Shown in pieces: positions 34,386 through 43,749 of a stretch of 64,000 nt of DNA. The notes beneath the pieces were generated by a model. The model did not search any database. It worked only from the letters and a program-made list of their open reading frames with translations, and was not told the origin of the DNA. The first letter of the stretch is position 1. Each line of letters opens with the position of its first letter. This stretch comes from Faecalicoccus pleomorphus DSM 20574. Its GTDB lineage: Bacteria; Bacillota_I; Bacilli_A; Erysipelotrichales; Erysipelotrichaceae. The stretch is taken from NCBI RefSeq assembly GCF_000420345.1, contig NZ_ATUT01000001.1, positions 124,001-188,000 of the forward strand, given 5' to 3'. Made by a program: the position numbers and the translations under genes.

Positions 34386-35683
34386 TGCGATTCAGTATTA
34401 CGACACTAGGCTGTAAGGTCAACAGCTATGAATCCAATTATTATAAAGAACAGCTGGAAAAACATGGTCATCAAATGGTGGAAACTAACAGCCCCTGCGA
34501 TGTTTGTATCATCAATACATGCACTGTAACAAATACAGCGGCTGCTAAATCTCGACAAAAGATTCATTCTTTAAAAAAGACACATCCTAATGCCTTGATC
34601 GTTGTGGTTGGTTGTTATGTACAACATGCCGATCAACAGGAAAGAGAAAAGCTGAATGTGGATTTGATCATTGGCGCCAATCATAAAAATGAACTGGTTA
34701 TGCGAATCGAAGAACTCTTAAAGGACCATGTCCGTAAGGACCTGGTGGAAGATATCCGAGACTTTACATCCTTTGAAGAAATGCCGATTCATGTCTATGA
34801 GTCCAAGCACCGCGCTTTCTTAAAGATTGAAGATGGCTGTAATCAATTCTGCAGCTATTGTGCAATTCCATATGCCAGAGGAAGACAACGCTCTTTATCT
34901 AAAGAAAAGGTTATAGAAATTGCACAGTCTTTATCTAATAAAGGACATTATGAAATCGTTTTGACAGGAATTCATACCGGTCGTTATCAAGATGGAGATA
35001 CAACGCTGGCCAAACTGTTAAAAGAATTGTTAGAAAAAACAGATGAACGGGTTCAGTATCGAATTTCAAGTATTGAAATTACCGAAGTGGATGATGAACT
35101 GATTGATTTGATGAAACAGACCACAAGAATCTGTCGTCATTTGCATATTCCGATTCAATCTGGCTGTAACGAAACTTTACAGCGTATGAATCGTCCTTAC
35201 ACGATCGAAGAATTTCAACAACGATTGGATCATATACGAAAAGAAATACCTGATATTTCCATCTCTACTGATGTGATTGTCGGCTTTGTACAGGAGAGTG
35301 AAGAAGAGTTTGAAACAACGTATAAAAATCTTGAAGATTGTGCTTTTTCTTTCTTACACGTTTTTCCATACTCTAAGCGCAACGGCACCGCTGCCAGCAG
35401 GATGAAAGGGGAAGTGCATGGCTCGATCGTCAAAGAAAGAGTCAATAAACTATTAGCACTTTCCAACAAACTTCGTCAAAATGATATGGAACGCTTTACC
35501 GATTTAGAAGTCTTGATTGAAAAACAAGACCAGGATGGTGTGTATCATGGCTATTGCCAACAATATCATCCCGTTAAGATTTATAGTGATGTTCCTCTTT
35601 CTACACGTATTCATGTAACGTGGAATGAAATCAAGGATCATACTTATATTGTGTTAAAGAAAGAAGGATCGTTATGCGACTAA
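34385..35683 (+). CDS. mtaB: tRNA t6A37 methylthiotransferase
   Basis: This 432-residue radical SAM enzyme adds a methylthio group to N6-threonylcarbamoyladenosine at position 37 of tRNA. The N-terminal UPF0004 domain supplies three cysteines (TLGCKVNSYES, IINTCTVTNTA, VVVGCYVQ). The radical SAM motif is EDGCNQFCSYCAIPYARG near 150, and a TRAM domain ends the protein. It uses a GTG start overlapping the rsmE stop, and its end overlaps murE by 10 bases. Confidence 0.93.
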   Translation: MRFSITTLGCKVNSYESNYYKEQLEKHGHQMVETNSPCDVCIINTCTVTNTAAAKSRQKIHSLKKTHPNALIVVVGCYVQHADQQEREKLNVDLIIGANHKNELVMRIEELLKDHVRKDLVEDIRDFTSFEEMPIHVYESKHRAFLKIEDGCNQFCSYCAIPYARGRQRSLSKEKVIEIAQSLSNKGHYEIVLTGIHTGRYQDGDTTLAKLLKELLEKTDERVQYRISSIEITEVDDELIDLMKQTTRICRHLHIPIQSGCNETLQRMNRPYTIEEFQQRLDHIRKEIPDISISTDVIVGFVQESEEEFETTYKNLEDCAFSFLHVFPYSKRNGTAASRMKGEVHGSIVKERVNKLLALSNKLRQNDMERFTDLEVLIEKQDQDGVYHGYCQQYHPVKIYSDVPLSTRIHVTWNEIKDHTYIVLKKEGSLCD

Positions 35684-37122
35684 GCAAGCTTTTTAAAAAT
35701 GCACCGACTGTTAATGTGACGGGTCTATGTTTTGATTCACGAAAAGTGCAAAAAGGAGATCTGTATTTTTGTCTTCCGGGAATGACCTACGATGGACATG
35801 ATTTTATTGCCCAGGCCGTAGAAAAAGGGGCGATTGGTATCGTTCATTCCAAAGAGATTGAAAATAAACTGGAAGGTGCTGTCTATATTCGTGTAGAAGA
35901 TGTCGTTTTAGCCATGAACCAGTGTGCCCGAATTTTCTATGCCAAGCCTTCTGATAAAATGACAATGTATGGAATCACCGGCACCAACGGAAAAAGTACA
36001 TGTGCCAATATCATCAAATATATTCGTGAGCTAAAAGAGCCTTGTGGCTATATCGGAACGATTGCGATTGAATATGGAAAGGTACGTTTAGCACCGGATC
36101 TGACAACACCGGATGCCCTGTTTCTTCAAAAGAAGCTCAGCGATATGGTAAGAGCCGGTATGAAATCTTGCGCTCTGGAAGTCAGCTCGCATGGTTTGGC
36201 ACAACATCGTGTCGATGCGATTCGTTTTGATGTGGCAATCTTTACTAACTTTACTTATGATCATTTAGATTTTCATGGAACTATGGACAGTTACTTTAAT
36301 GCCAAATCGATTTTGTTTAAAGATTTAGTTAAAGAAAATGGTGTGTCCGTATTAAATGTCGATGATGATAAGTTTGAAGATTTAAAGTCTTTATCCAAAG
36401 CCAGAGTTGTTACATATGGTATGGAAAAAGAATGTGATTATCGGGCAATCAATGTTCGTATTGATCCAGAATCCACGACTTTTGACCTTGTGTATCAGGA
36501 AAATATTTATCATGTAAAGAGCAGTCTTGTTGCGATGTACAATGTCTATAACTTATTAGCCTGTATTGCGGCTTTACATCAGACCGGCATGGATCTAGCC
36601 ATCGTCTTACAAGCCTGCGCCAACATTCCGCAAATTGAAGGCCGTATGGAACAGATTGATTGTGGCCAGCCATTCCATGTGATTGTTGACTTTGCCCATA
36701 CACCCGATGGTATGGAACAAATGTTACGATATGGAAGACACATCGCTCAGAATCATCGCGTCATCAGTGTTTTTGGTTCTGCCGGAAAACGTGATATTGC
36801 CAAACGTAAAGTCTTTGGAGAACTGGCGGATCAATATGCCGATTTGATCATACTGACAGAAGATGATCCAAGAGATGAAAATCCTAAAGACATCGCGTGT
36901 CAAATTAAAGAGGGAATTCAAAATACCCCAAGCGTATTTGTCGAAGATCGTTATGAGGCGATTCGTCAAGCCATTGATAACGCATCCGATGGGGATGTCA
37001 TCTTGATCTTAGGTAAAGGCGATGAACCTTTTATGTATCATACAGAAGGACGTGTTCCATGGACAGGCGACAATAACTGCGCCAGAGAATGTCTTGCGCA
37101 AGCAGGCTATACAAAAGAATAA
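35674..37122 (+). CDS. murE: UDP-MurNAc-tripeptide synthetase
   Basis: This 482-residue Mur ligase adds the third residue to the peptidoglycan stem. MTMYGITGTNGKSTCANII near 105 is the ATP loop, TTPDALFLQKKL the substrate loop and VDFAHTPDGMEQMLRY near 335 the start of the C-terminal domain. The specificity motif reads DDPRDENP. Diaminopimelate enzymes usually have DNPR, so the conserved Arg favours diaminopimelate, but a DDPR form is not conclusive and lysine remains possible. murE is not in a dcw cluster here but is translated with mtaB. Confidence 0.93.
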   Translation: MRLSKLFKNAPTVNVTGLCFDSRKVQKGDLYFCLPGMTYDGHDFIAQAVEKGAIGIVHSKEIENKLEGAVYIRVEDVVLAMNQCARIFYAKPSDKMTMYGITGTNGKSTCANIIKYIRELKEPCGYIGTIAIEYGKVRLAPDLTTPDALFLQKKLSDMVRAGMKSCALEVSSHGLAQHRVDAIRFDVAIFTNFTYDHLDFHGTMDSYFNAKSILFKDLVKENGVSVLNVDDDKFEDLKSLSKARVVTYGMEKECDYRAINVRIDPESTTFDLVYQENIYHVKSSLVAMYNVYNLLACIAALHQTGMDLAIVLQACANIPQIEGRMEQIDCGQPFHVIVDFAHTPDGMEQMLRYGRHIAQNHRVISVFGSAGKRDIAKRKVFGELADQYADLIILTEDDPRDENPKDIACQIKEGIQNTPSVFVEDRYEAIRQAIDNASDGDVILILGKGDEPFMYHTEGRVPWTGDNNCARECLAQAGYTKE

Positions 37123-37127
37123 ACAAC

Positions 37128-37155
37128 AAAGTCATTCCCACGAATGACTTTTTAT
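37128..37155 (+). terminator. Intrinsic terminator of the scpA-murE operon
   Basis: AAAGTCATT (37128-37136) pairs with AATGACTTT (37143-37151) around a 6-base loop, followed by T-rich sequence. Confidence 0.8.
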
Positions 37156-37270
37156 TATTGTTCCTATTAAATATATAGGCTTATGTGCGTATGTATGCTA
37201 CTATGTAAATAGGATTATTTAATATTTTATTGACCAGAACATAAAATTATTCATTGAAGGGAGAAAGAGT

Positions 37271-40200
37271 ATGAAACGTTTTAAGAAATTATCCACCACA
37301 TTTTTAACAACTGTACTACTGGCCTGTAATACGATCACCAGTCCGGGGTTTGAGGTATGGGCACAGGAAGAAAAGATTCCTATAGACAATCCATCGGATG
37401 TTGACAAATCCATCGAAGAACCGGTTGAAGAAACAATTGTTCCAGAAGAGCCAGCAGTAGAAGAACCGGTGATCAATGCGCCGAGTCAAAATCATGAAGT
37501 TTCAATACCACAAACCACCGCAGAAGAACCAGTTGAACAAGAACAATTTCCTTCTTTTGAAAAGTCCATCGATATGAAAGATGGACCAACGGTAAAAGTA
37601 AATGCACCAGAAGGTGCATTTCCACAGGGGATACAAGTGGATATCCAAAAAATAGATGTCGATACGATTTATGATCTTCTACATGCACAGGATGAAACCA
37701 TCAAAAAGGAAGAGGTAATCGCGCTTGATTTTGATTTCTATACAGAGAACTTGCATCATATAGAACCAAAACAAAAGATATCCATTACCCTGCAAAATCT
37801 GGATCTATCCAAAGATACAAAAGCCACTTTGTATCATTTACCAGATAAAAATGCCAAGCCTGAAAAAAAAGAACTTGCAACGTTCGATACCAATAAAAAA
37901 CTAATTACATTTGAAAGTTCTTCTTTCAGTATTTACGCTTTGATAGTATCTCCTACAGAAACAAGCGAGACTATCCAGCCGGAAACTGTAGTTACGCCGG
38001 AAGAACAGCCGGCAGAAGAAGTTGAAGAACCATCCAGTTCAACCGATTACTATGATTCTTCCATCAATTTAGCACCCGGTACCAGTGATGCTTATTATGG
38101 TGGTGAAATCATAACAGTCTATGACAACATTTCTATATCCGGAAACAATACCGTGGTACCCGAAGGCGCTTATACCATTGTCTCCTTACCAAAGGCATCG
38201 TTTCAAAAACCAAGAGAAAGTGAAGTTTCCACGTCCTTTGACAATTTTAAGAACTTAGAAATCAAAGAAACGGATACCGATTTTCAGATTGTCTTAACGT
38301 ATAAGACTTTATATGGCGGCTACAATGGGGGTACTCCCATTCGTGTAAATCTTTTACCGGGACAAGTTATCAATAATTCACAACATACAATCACCCAACA
38401 GTTCTTTAATAAAGATGGTAAAAAATTGACACAGGACAGTACCCAGATCATTAAGGCAAAGGCCACAATCGAAACTTTACAAAAGAAAGATTATGGAGCA
38501 ACACAATTGATTAAAGAAGTGGATTCTGATTTTGTGATTAAAGAAGGTACGTATGTGGATTTTATAGCTTATTACTACAGTGTTCATTCGAATAAAAATG
38601 ATCCACGAGATAGACGCCTATATGCGAAGATTCCCGAAGGAACCAAGGTGAAAGAAAATACGGGCTGGACGTATGAGCCAGAAACAAATCGATATTATAG
38701 AGATATTCCTAGAGATAAGTTTAATGATGGCTATGATTATACTCTAAGAAGATATAATACATATTATCGAACAATTACCTTGGATCTGGGAGGCATTGAT
38801 TTATCCAGTTATGATGCCTCCAACAAGTCAAAAGAATTTAGAGTCGATTTTAGTATACAGCCGGTTGTCGATGGTATCGTCCAAAATGATTTAGGACCAA
38901 ATACTGGTTACTACAGTAAACCTTATTATGTCTTAAAAGAAATACCCAAACCACAAGGTGCCTCGCCTAGCTGGGATATTGCGAAATATGAAAAAATCAT
39001 AGATAAAGATTATCAACCGATTGATGGGTCAACTTATCCAATAGATTTTACTTATAAGTATACGACTATTTCCTATAATAAGGATTATTTGTATACACAT
39101 CGTATGCGCTATACTTTAAAAAATATCTATGCCTGGTCTTTATCAAATGCCAATAGAGAAGATGAGAGTATTCGCGAATTGACCATCAGAGATTCCAGGG
39201 TGGATATTAGTCCTTATGTAGAACCGCATCAAATTCGTTTAATGGTGATAGGTTTAAATGAGGAGGATGCGAAATGGATGAAGGAACAATTAACTGGAAC
39301 AAAAGCGTATGGAATTACTTCATCCGGACAAAAGGTGCTGATCAGTGATCATGTACCGATCCATATAGATCGTTCCTATAATGATTCTTTTGATGGTGAA
39401 GACTGGCAGACACTTTCAAACACAGAAAATTATACAAAAGTAGAATTTGTTTATCCCAATGGCGGAGTGACTTTGAAAGGAAAAGATCAAATCGAATGCT
39501 GCAAGTATGCCATTTATTCGGATGTCATTGGCCGTGTAAAAGAATCTACCTACCAAACCTTAAAAGAAAAAATCGATGCACACCAAGAGGCATTGTTGGG
39601 AGACACCACTGAGTATGCGAATACCTCGATTACAACCAGATACTATAAGTTTGCCGGTGATACCGAGCTTACTTCCAAAGAGGATACTCGTCAATTTGCC
39701 TGGACCACTGATATTATTCGCATGCAAATAGAAAAAATTATCAGATATAATAGTCTATCTATCACAAATGGAAGCCAGTTTTTTACCAACGATACAATTT
39801 CTTTAAGTGAGATGTATAGGCATTCTAGAATCGGAAATTTTTCTGAAGCAACAGAGCCGAAAAATTTAAATGTTTATTATTTAGTCCCGGATGGACTAGA
39901 ACCCATAAAAAATACAAATACTTTTGAAAGTATCGAAGTCATTCGTGGATATAGAGATGGCATGAATTTAGTTATCGCCAAGCCAAAATCCATAACGATT
40001 CCTAAGCTAGATGGATCGTTGAGTCGAGATATATCTAATATCTTCGATTTGGACTTTACCGTCACGACTCGACTGGATATTGGAAAATATACCATATATT
40101 CTTGTATGTCTTACGATAATAATAAGATTGGTGTGGATCCAAACGGCAATCAATATGGGATTCTACAAGATTCGACACCAAGTGGGGTATGGAGTACGAT

Positions 40201-40963
40201 CTTAAAAGATGGTGCCAATCGACCAGATGATCCGACAAAGTTTACAAATTTTTATTCTTCTTCCTTTACCATTTATCCGCCGAAGGTTATATCGTCTATC
40301 AAGGAAGTGAAGTTGACTTCAGAGCCGGATTCCAAATATGCATCCTCTCTTGGCAGCAAGGCGACGATTGGGGATCAAATTGATTATCGATGGGTACTAA
40401 AGAATAACTCCAATGCACCGATCGATCAACTGGAAATTCTAGATATCTTACCGGATAAGGGGGATCATGCGATTGTTCATAACGATCTTGGTGAGTATCC
40501 GGCTCGTGGTTCTTCATTTACAACGCCGCTTCTTTCCATAGAGGACAATAGTAAATTTGATTATTACTATTCAACGGATCCGGTTAAACAAACGACACAG
40601 GAAAACTATAAGGTCAACTGGTCCAGCTCAGTCGATGATATGAGCAAGGTCACGATGATCAAGGCTGTCCTAAAGAAAGGACAAACGATACCGGTGGGAG
40701 AAAATGCGTATATCGTTACGCACAATCAAATTGTCAATGATCCTAAGATTCAGGACGGAGACAAGGCATATAACTCCTTTGCGTATACTTTGAATGAGGG
40801 AACATCTTTTATGGAAGCCTTGCGAACCGAAGTGCAGGTAACGTATCCAAAACGAGATGTATTGGTAGAAAAAGTGAACATGGAAGATGATTCGTATAAA
40901 TTATTTGGGGCACTTTTAATCTATACGAAGAAGGTACCGGAGAAAACGGAACGGATCGGTTGA
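37271..40963 (+). CDS. Giant surface protein, N-terminal part (frame broken near 40915)
   Basis: The 1230-residue product starts with a signal peptide (KKLSTTFLTTVLLACNTI, probable cleavage after VWA near residue 35), then a Pro/Glu-rich linker, a beta domain (VKVNAPEGAFPQGIQVDIQKI near 115), a second acidic linker and a long region of unrecognised beta-rich domains. Near 1190 a SpaA/Cna_B-like domain begins (VLVEKVNMEDDSYKLFGA) but stops abruptly after a few unrelated residues at 40963. Reading in the -1 frame from about 40913 restores the domain (FNLYEEGTGENG and so on) and joins the next frame. The intact protein would be about 1702 residues. It is predicted to be an extracellular adhesin or structural surface protein; ligand unknown. 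Confidence 0.85.
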   Translation: MKRFKKLSTTFLTTVLLACNTITSPGFEVWAQEEKIPIDNPSDVDKSIEEPVEETIVPEEPAVEEPVINAPSQNHEVSIPQTTAEEPVEQEQFPSFEKSIDMKDGPTVKVNAPEGAFPQGIQVDIQKIDVDTIYDLLHAQDETIKKEEVIALDFDFYTENLHHIEPKQKISITLQNLDLSKDTKATLYHLPDKNAKPEKKELATFDTNKKLITFESSSFSIYALIVSPTETSETIQPETVVTPEEQPAEEVEEPSSSTDYYDSSINLAPGTSDAYYGGEIITVYDNISISGNNTVVPEGAYTIVSLPKASFQKPRESEVSTSFDNFKNLEIKETDTDFQIVLTYKTLYGGYNGGTPIRVNLLPGQVINNSQHTITQQFFNKDGKKLTQDSTQIIKAKATIETLQKKDYGATQLIKEVDSDFVIKEGTYVDFIAYYYSVHSNKNDPRDRRLYAKIPEGTKVKENTGWTYEPETNRYYRDIPRDKFNDGYDYTLRRYNTYYRTITLDLGGIDLSSYDASNKSKEFRVDFSIQPVVDGIVQNDLGPNTGYYSKPYYVLKEIPKPQGASPSWDIAKYEKIIDKDYQPIDGSTYPIDFTYKYTTISYNKDYLYTHRMRYTLKNIYAWSLSNANREDESIRELTIRDSRVDISPYVEPHQIRLMVIGLNEEDAKWMKEQLTGTKAYGITSSGQKVLISDHVPIHIDRSYNDSFDGEDWQTLSNTENYTKVEFVYPNGGVTLKGKDQIECCKYAIYSDVIGRVKESTYQTLKEKIDAHQEALLGDTTEYANTSITTRYYKFAGDTELTSKEDTRQFAWTTDIIRMQIEKIIRYNSLSITNGSQFFTNDTISLSEMYRHSRIGNFSEATEPKNLNVYYLVPDGLEPIKNTNTFESIEVIRGYRDGMNLVIAKPKSITIPKLDGSLSRDISNIFDLDFTVTTRLDIGKYTIYSCMSYDNNKIGVDPNGNQYGILQDSTPSGVWSTILKDGANRPDDPTKFTNFYSSSFTIYPPKVISSIKEVKLTSEPDSKYASSLGSKATIGDQIDYRWVLKNNSNAPIDQLEILDILPDKGDHAIVHNDLGEYPARGSSFTTPLLSIEDNSKFDYYYSTDPVKQTTQENYKVNWSSSVDDMSKVTMIKAVLKKGQTIPVGENAYIVTHNQIVNDPKIQDGDKAYNSFAYTLNEGTSFMEALRTEVQVTYPKRDVLVEKVNMEDDSYKLFGALLIYTKKVPEKTERIG

Positions 40964-42378
40964 TCTTGTCGAATATCACAACAAACCATGATGGTATTGC
41001 CACACTTCCGAATTTATTTATTGGTAAGAAATATTATCTGCAAGAAGTTACAGCGCCGGAGGGGTATGTAAAATCGGATGCGAAGACATATTTTACTGTA
41101 GCAGAGCCAATCGATGCTTCCGATGTACAAAAAATCGTGATTCAAAATGATGTACCAAGAACATCCATGCGTCTTCAAAAAGAATGGATTGGACCGCAAA
41201 ACGTGCAGGAAGTGTCGGTTCATATTTTAGCCAATGAGAAGGATACAGGTCAAACAGTAGTCTTAAAGGCAGCCGATGGTTGGAAAACAAGTGTCAAAAA
41301 CTTACCAGTCAATGATAAAAACGGAAATCCTATCGCCTATTCCATTCAAGAGGAAGCAGGAAAGAATTATACATCATCTGTTCGTGGTGATATGGAAAAC
41401 GGTTTTGTCGTTACGAATACAAATACAGAGAAACGGGATATAGTTGTTTCTAAAGTTTGGATCGGGCCGAAACAGGACTCTGTACAAGTCACGCTTGTCA
41501 AAGATGGAACTTTAACGGATCAGACTTTGACCTTGCAGGAAGCGAATGAATGGAAGTCTTCTTTTGATTCTTTAATAAAATATGATGCGCTTGATGGCCA
41601 TGAAATTGTTTACAGCATTCAGGAACATGAATTGCCAAACTATGAGGTTTCGATTCAGGGGAATATGGAAAGTGGCTATGAACTCATAAATACCAACATG
41701 GAAACCCTATCGATTCTTGTTTCGAAAGTTTGGATTGGACCTGAACATGATACAATAGAAGTTACCTTGATCAAAGATGGAGAAAAAACGGATCAAACTT
41801 TGACATTGAATGCGGATAACGGATGGACTGATTCTTTTAGGAATCTGAACAAATATGATGTAGATGGTCATGAAATTGTTTATGGTATACAGGAACAAGA
41901 GTTGTCGGGTTATTCTTCCTCTGTACAAGGGGATATGACACATGGTTTTGTACTAACAAATACCAACATCAGTACTCGTACGATTACAGTAACCAAGAAA
42001 TGGGTAGGTCAAGAAGGAAAATCTGCGACCATCGTTTTATGCCAGGATGACAAGACTCTACAAACGGTGGTAATGACAAAAGAAAGCGGATGGACATATG
42101 CGTTTGAAGATTTACCGATGTATGATCCAATAGATGGTCATAAGATACAGTATGATGTCTTAGAACAAGAACAAGAGGGTTATACTTGCACAATGCAGGG
42201 AAACATGGATGAAGGTTTTGTGATTACCAATACACAGAATGCACCTTCTTATTCTAAGCAAAAGAAGTCTTCTACACCAACCAGTGAATCCTTTGATTCT
42301 ACTACGGTTATTGTCTTGGCTATCACAAGCATTGTGATGTTGATTGTGCTTTGGTTTATCAAACGAAAAAGGTTCTAA
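40960..42378 (+). CDS. Giant surface protein, C-terminal Cna_B part
   Basis: This 472-residue frame is the continuation of the protein above and has no ribosome site of its own. It completes the SpaA-like domain (YYLQEVTAPEGYVKS) and then carries four Cna_B repeats at residues about 67-156, 157-249, 250-339 and 340-428. Each repeat begins with a Lys-bearing strand (VSKVWIG), has a Glu in YxIQE or DVLEQE and ends in an Asn-bearing TNTN or TNTQ strand, the Lys-Glu-Asn set for an internal isopeptide bond. The C-terminus is one membrane helix (TTVIVLAITSIVMLIVLWFI) and KRKRF. No LPxTG-type sorting motif is visible before it. As it stands this part is unlikely to be made unless the frame is restored. 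Confidence 0.8.
   Translation: MILSNITTNHDGIATLPNLFIGKKYYLQEVTAPEGYVKSDAKTYFTVAEPIDASDVQKIVIQNDVPRTSMRLQKEWIGPQNVQEVSVHILANEKDTGQTVVLKAADGWKTSVKNLPVNDKNGNPIAYSIQEEAGKNYTSSVRGDMENGFVVTNTNTEKRDIVVSKVWIGPKQDSVQVTLVKDGTLTDQTLTLQEANEWKSSFDSLIKYDALDGHEIVYSIQEHELPNYEVSIQGNMESGYELINTNMETLSILVSKVWIGPEHDTIEVTLIKDGEKTDQTLTLNADNGWTDSFRNLNKYDVDGHEIVYGIQEQELSGYSSSVQGDMTHGFVLTNTNISTRTITVTKKWVGQEGKSATIVLCQDDKTLQTVVMTKESGWTYAFEDLPMYDPIDGHKIQYDVLEQEQEGYTCTMQGNMDEGFVITNTQNAPSYSKQKKSSTPTSESFDSTTVIVLAITSIVMLIVLWFIKRKRF
41158..42243 (+). repeat. Four tandem Cna_B repeats
   Basis: Four units of about 90 codons each encode related Cna_B domains; repeats 2 and 3 are most alike (both contain VSKVWIGP, DQTLTL and DGHEIVY). 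The DNA copies have diverged, so recent duplication is not indicated. Confidence 0.85.
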
Positions 42379-42379
42379 T

Positions 42380-42412
42380 AGAAAGATGGTAGGACAGCTC
42401 TGCCATCTTTCT
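42380..42412 (+). terminator. Terminator after the surface-protein gene
   Basis: AGAAAGATGG (42380-42389) pairs perfectly with CCATCTTTCT (42403-42412). The following TCTTTAA is only moderately T-rich. Confidence 0.65.
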
Positions 42413-42466
42413 TCTTTAACGTTGGTATTTCATACGTTTTATTCCCCTAAAGTTTTCGAAAAACAG

Positions 42467-42495
42467 TTGAAATGAAAAAGGGAGTTTGCTATAAT
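42467..42495 (+). promoter_or_regulatory. Promoter of rpsU
   Basis: TTGAAA (42467-42472), 17 bases, then a perfect TATAAT (42490-42495). It is one of the strongest promoter matches in the window. Confidence 0.8.
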
Positions 42496-42530
42496 TCTTT
42501 TGGTTGTTACTCAGGAAGGGAGGTTATCAA

Positions 42531-42710
42531 ATGCCAAAGGTAGTTCTTAAAGAGAACGAACAGCTTGATGATGCATTAAGAAGATTCAAGCGTCAGGTAT
42601 CTCGAAACGGCACCCTTGCTGAGGCCCGAAAAAGAGAATTTTACGTTAAACCAGGTGTGCGCAGAAAGTTAAAATCTGAAGCTGCCCGTAAAGCACGTAG
42701 AGGAAAATAA
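42531..42710 (+). CDS. rpsU: 30S ribosomal protein S21
   Basis: This 59-residue basic protein of the small ribosomal subunit starts [20 protein letters not shown] and ends in a Lys/Arg-rich tail, typical of S21. GGGAGG lies 7 bases before the ATG at 42531; the frame extended to 42504 is not used. It is a single-gene unit with a strong promoter and a near-perfect terminator. Confidence 0.97.
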   Translation: MPKVVLKENEQLDDALRRFKRQVSRNGTLAEARKREFYVKPGVRRKLKSEAARKARRGK

Positions 42711-42740
42711 GAATCTGCATAATGCAGATTCTTTTTATAT
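42709..42740 (+). terminator. Intrinsic terminator of rpsU
   Basis: AAGAATCTGCA (42709-42719) pairs perfectly with TGCAGATTCTT (42723-42733) around a 3-base loop, followed by TTTATAT. The stem begins within the stop codon. Confidence 0.85.
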
Positions 42741-42752
42741 TAGGAGAAGCAT

Positions 42753-43703
42753 ATGGCATTCAAAACGATTGATTTATCAGATTATGATGTAAACGCAATA
42801 CAGATCTTTGTGGGGAATCAAGATGCACATCTGCAGGTACTTCATAAAGCTTTTAAAACGGATTTTATACTCAGAGATCAACAATTAAAGTTTGATTCAG
42901 AACAATTTGATGAGATTCAACAAGTAGTTTCTACCTGTTTTGATTTAATCGAATCCAAGCATAAGTTAAATGAACAAGATGTAAACTATCTTTGTCGTTT
43001 GGCAAAGCATCATCAGTTAGATCGATTTGATCTGAGTCATTTGCAACCGGTCGCAAAGACAAAGTCCGGTAAGTTGATCTATCCAAAGACTTTAGGACAG
43101 GCAATCTTATGTGATGCGTTTTTCCATAACGATATTATTTTTGCTTCCGGTGTGGCCGGTACCGGTAAAACCTATCTTGCGGTCTGTTATGCAGTCATGC
43201 AGCTCAAGAAAGAAGAAGTGGAAAAGATTATTCTGACAAGACCTGCCGTAGAAGCCGGAGAATCACTTGGTTTCTTGCCGGGAGATATGAAGGATAAGGT
43301 CGATCCGTATCTTCGTCCTTTATACGATGCTTTATACGATATGTTAGGTGTGGAAACCGTAGAACGATTAATGGAAAAACAAGTCATCGAAGTGGCTCCA
43401 TTGGCCTTTATGCGTGGACGTACTTTAAACAAAGCTGTCGTAATTTTAGATGAAGCACAAAATACGACACAGGCGCAAATGAAAATGTTTTTGACGCGTA
43501 TGGGTCAAAACGCGCAAATGATCATCAACGGAGATATCACACAGATCGATTTGATTCGAAAAGAACAGTCAGGCCTTGTACAGGCTACACAAATCTTAAA
43601 GGGAATCGATCGTATTGCCTTTGTACAGATGAGTTCGGATGATGTAGTGCGACATCCGCTTGTACAAAAGATCATTGAACGATATGAGACAATTGAAAAT
43701 TAA
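42753..43703 (+). CDS. phoH: PhoH-family ATPase
   Basis: This 316-residue protein has a single P-loop ATPase domain: [19 protein letters not shown] near 130 is Walker A and [24 protein letters not shown] near 230 is Walker B with a helicase-like continuation. PhoH proteins are linked to RNA metabolism and the ribosome-associated YbeY/Era neighbourhood. The exact activity is unsettled. TAGGAGAAG precedes the ATG. Confidence 0.92.
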   Translation: MAFKTIDLSDYDVNAIQIFVGNQDAHLQVLHKAFKTDFILRDQQLKFDSEQFDEIQQVVSTCFDLIESKHKLNEQDVNYLCRLAKHHQLDRFDLSHLQPVAKTKSGKLIYPKTLGQAILCDAFFHNDIIFASGVAGTGKTYLAVCYAVMQLKKEEVEKIILTRPAVEAGESLGFLPGDMKDKVDPYLRPLYDALYDMLGVETVERLMEKQVIEVAPLAFMRGRTLNKAVVILDEAQNTTQAQMKMFLTRMGQNAQMIINGDITQIDLIRKEQSGLVQATQILKGIDRIAFVQMSSDDVVRHPLVQKIIERYETIEN

Positions 43704-43721
43704 AAGTCTTTAGGCTATACT
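43693..43721 (+). promoter_or_regulatory. Promoter of yebC, overlapping the phoH stop codon
   Basis: TTGAAA (43693-43698), 17 bases, then TATACT (43716-43721). The -35 box lies inside the last phoH codons. Confidence 0.7.
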
Positions 43722-43749
43722 AGAAAGGTATTTGAGGTGAAAAGAAACT

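Noticed and set aside
40905-40963. Programmed -1 frameshifting in the surface-protein gene
   Set aside because: GCACTTTTAATC is not a classical X-XXY-YYZ slippery heptamer (P-site re-pairing would be poor) and no obvious downstream stimulatory stem was found. A missing base is simpler.
41158-42243. DNA repeat array such as CRISPR
   Set aside because: The units are long diverged coding repeats of about 270 bases and carry no spacers.
40960-42378. Independent gene for a Cna_B protein
   Set aside because: It has no ribosome site or signal peptide and starts in the middle of a SpaA-like domain whose first half is encoded upstream.
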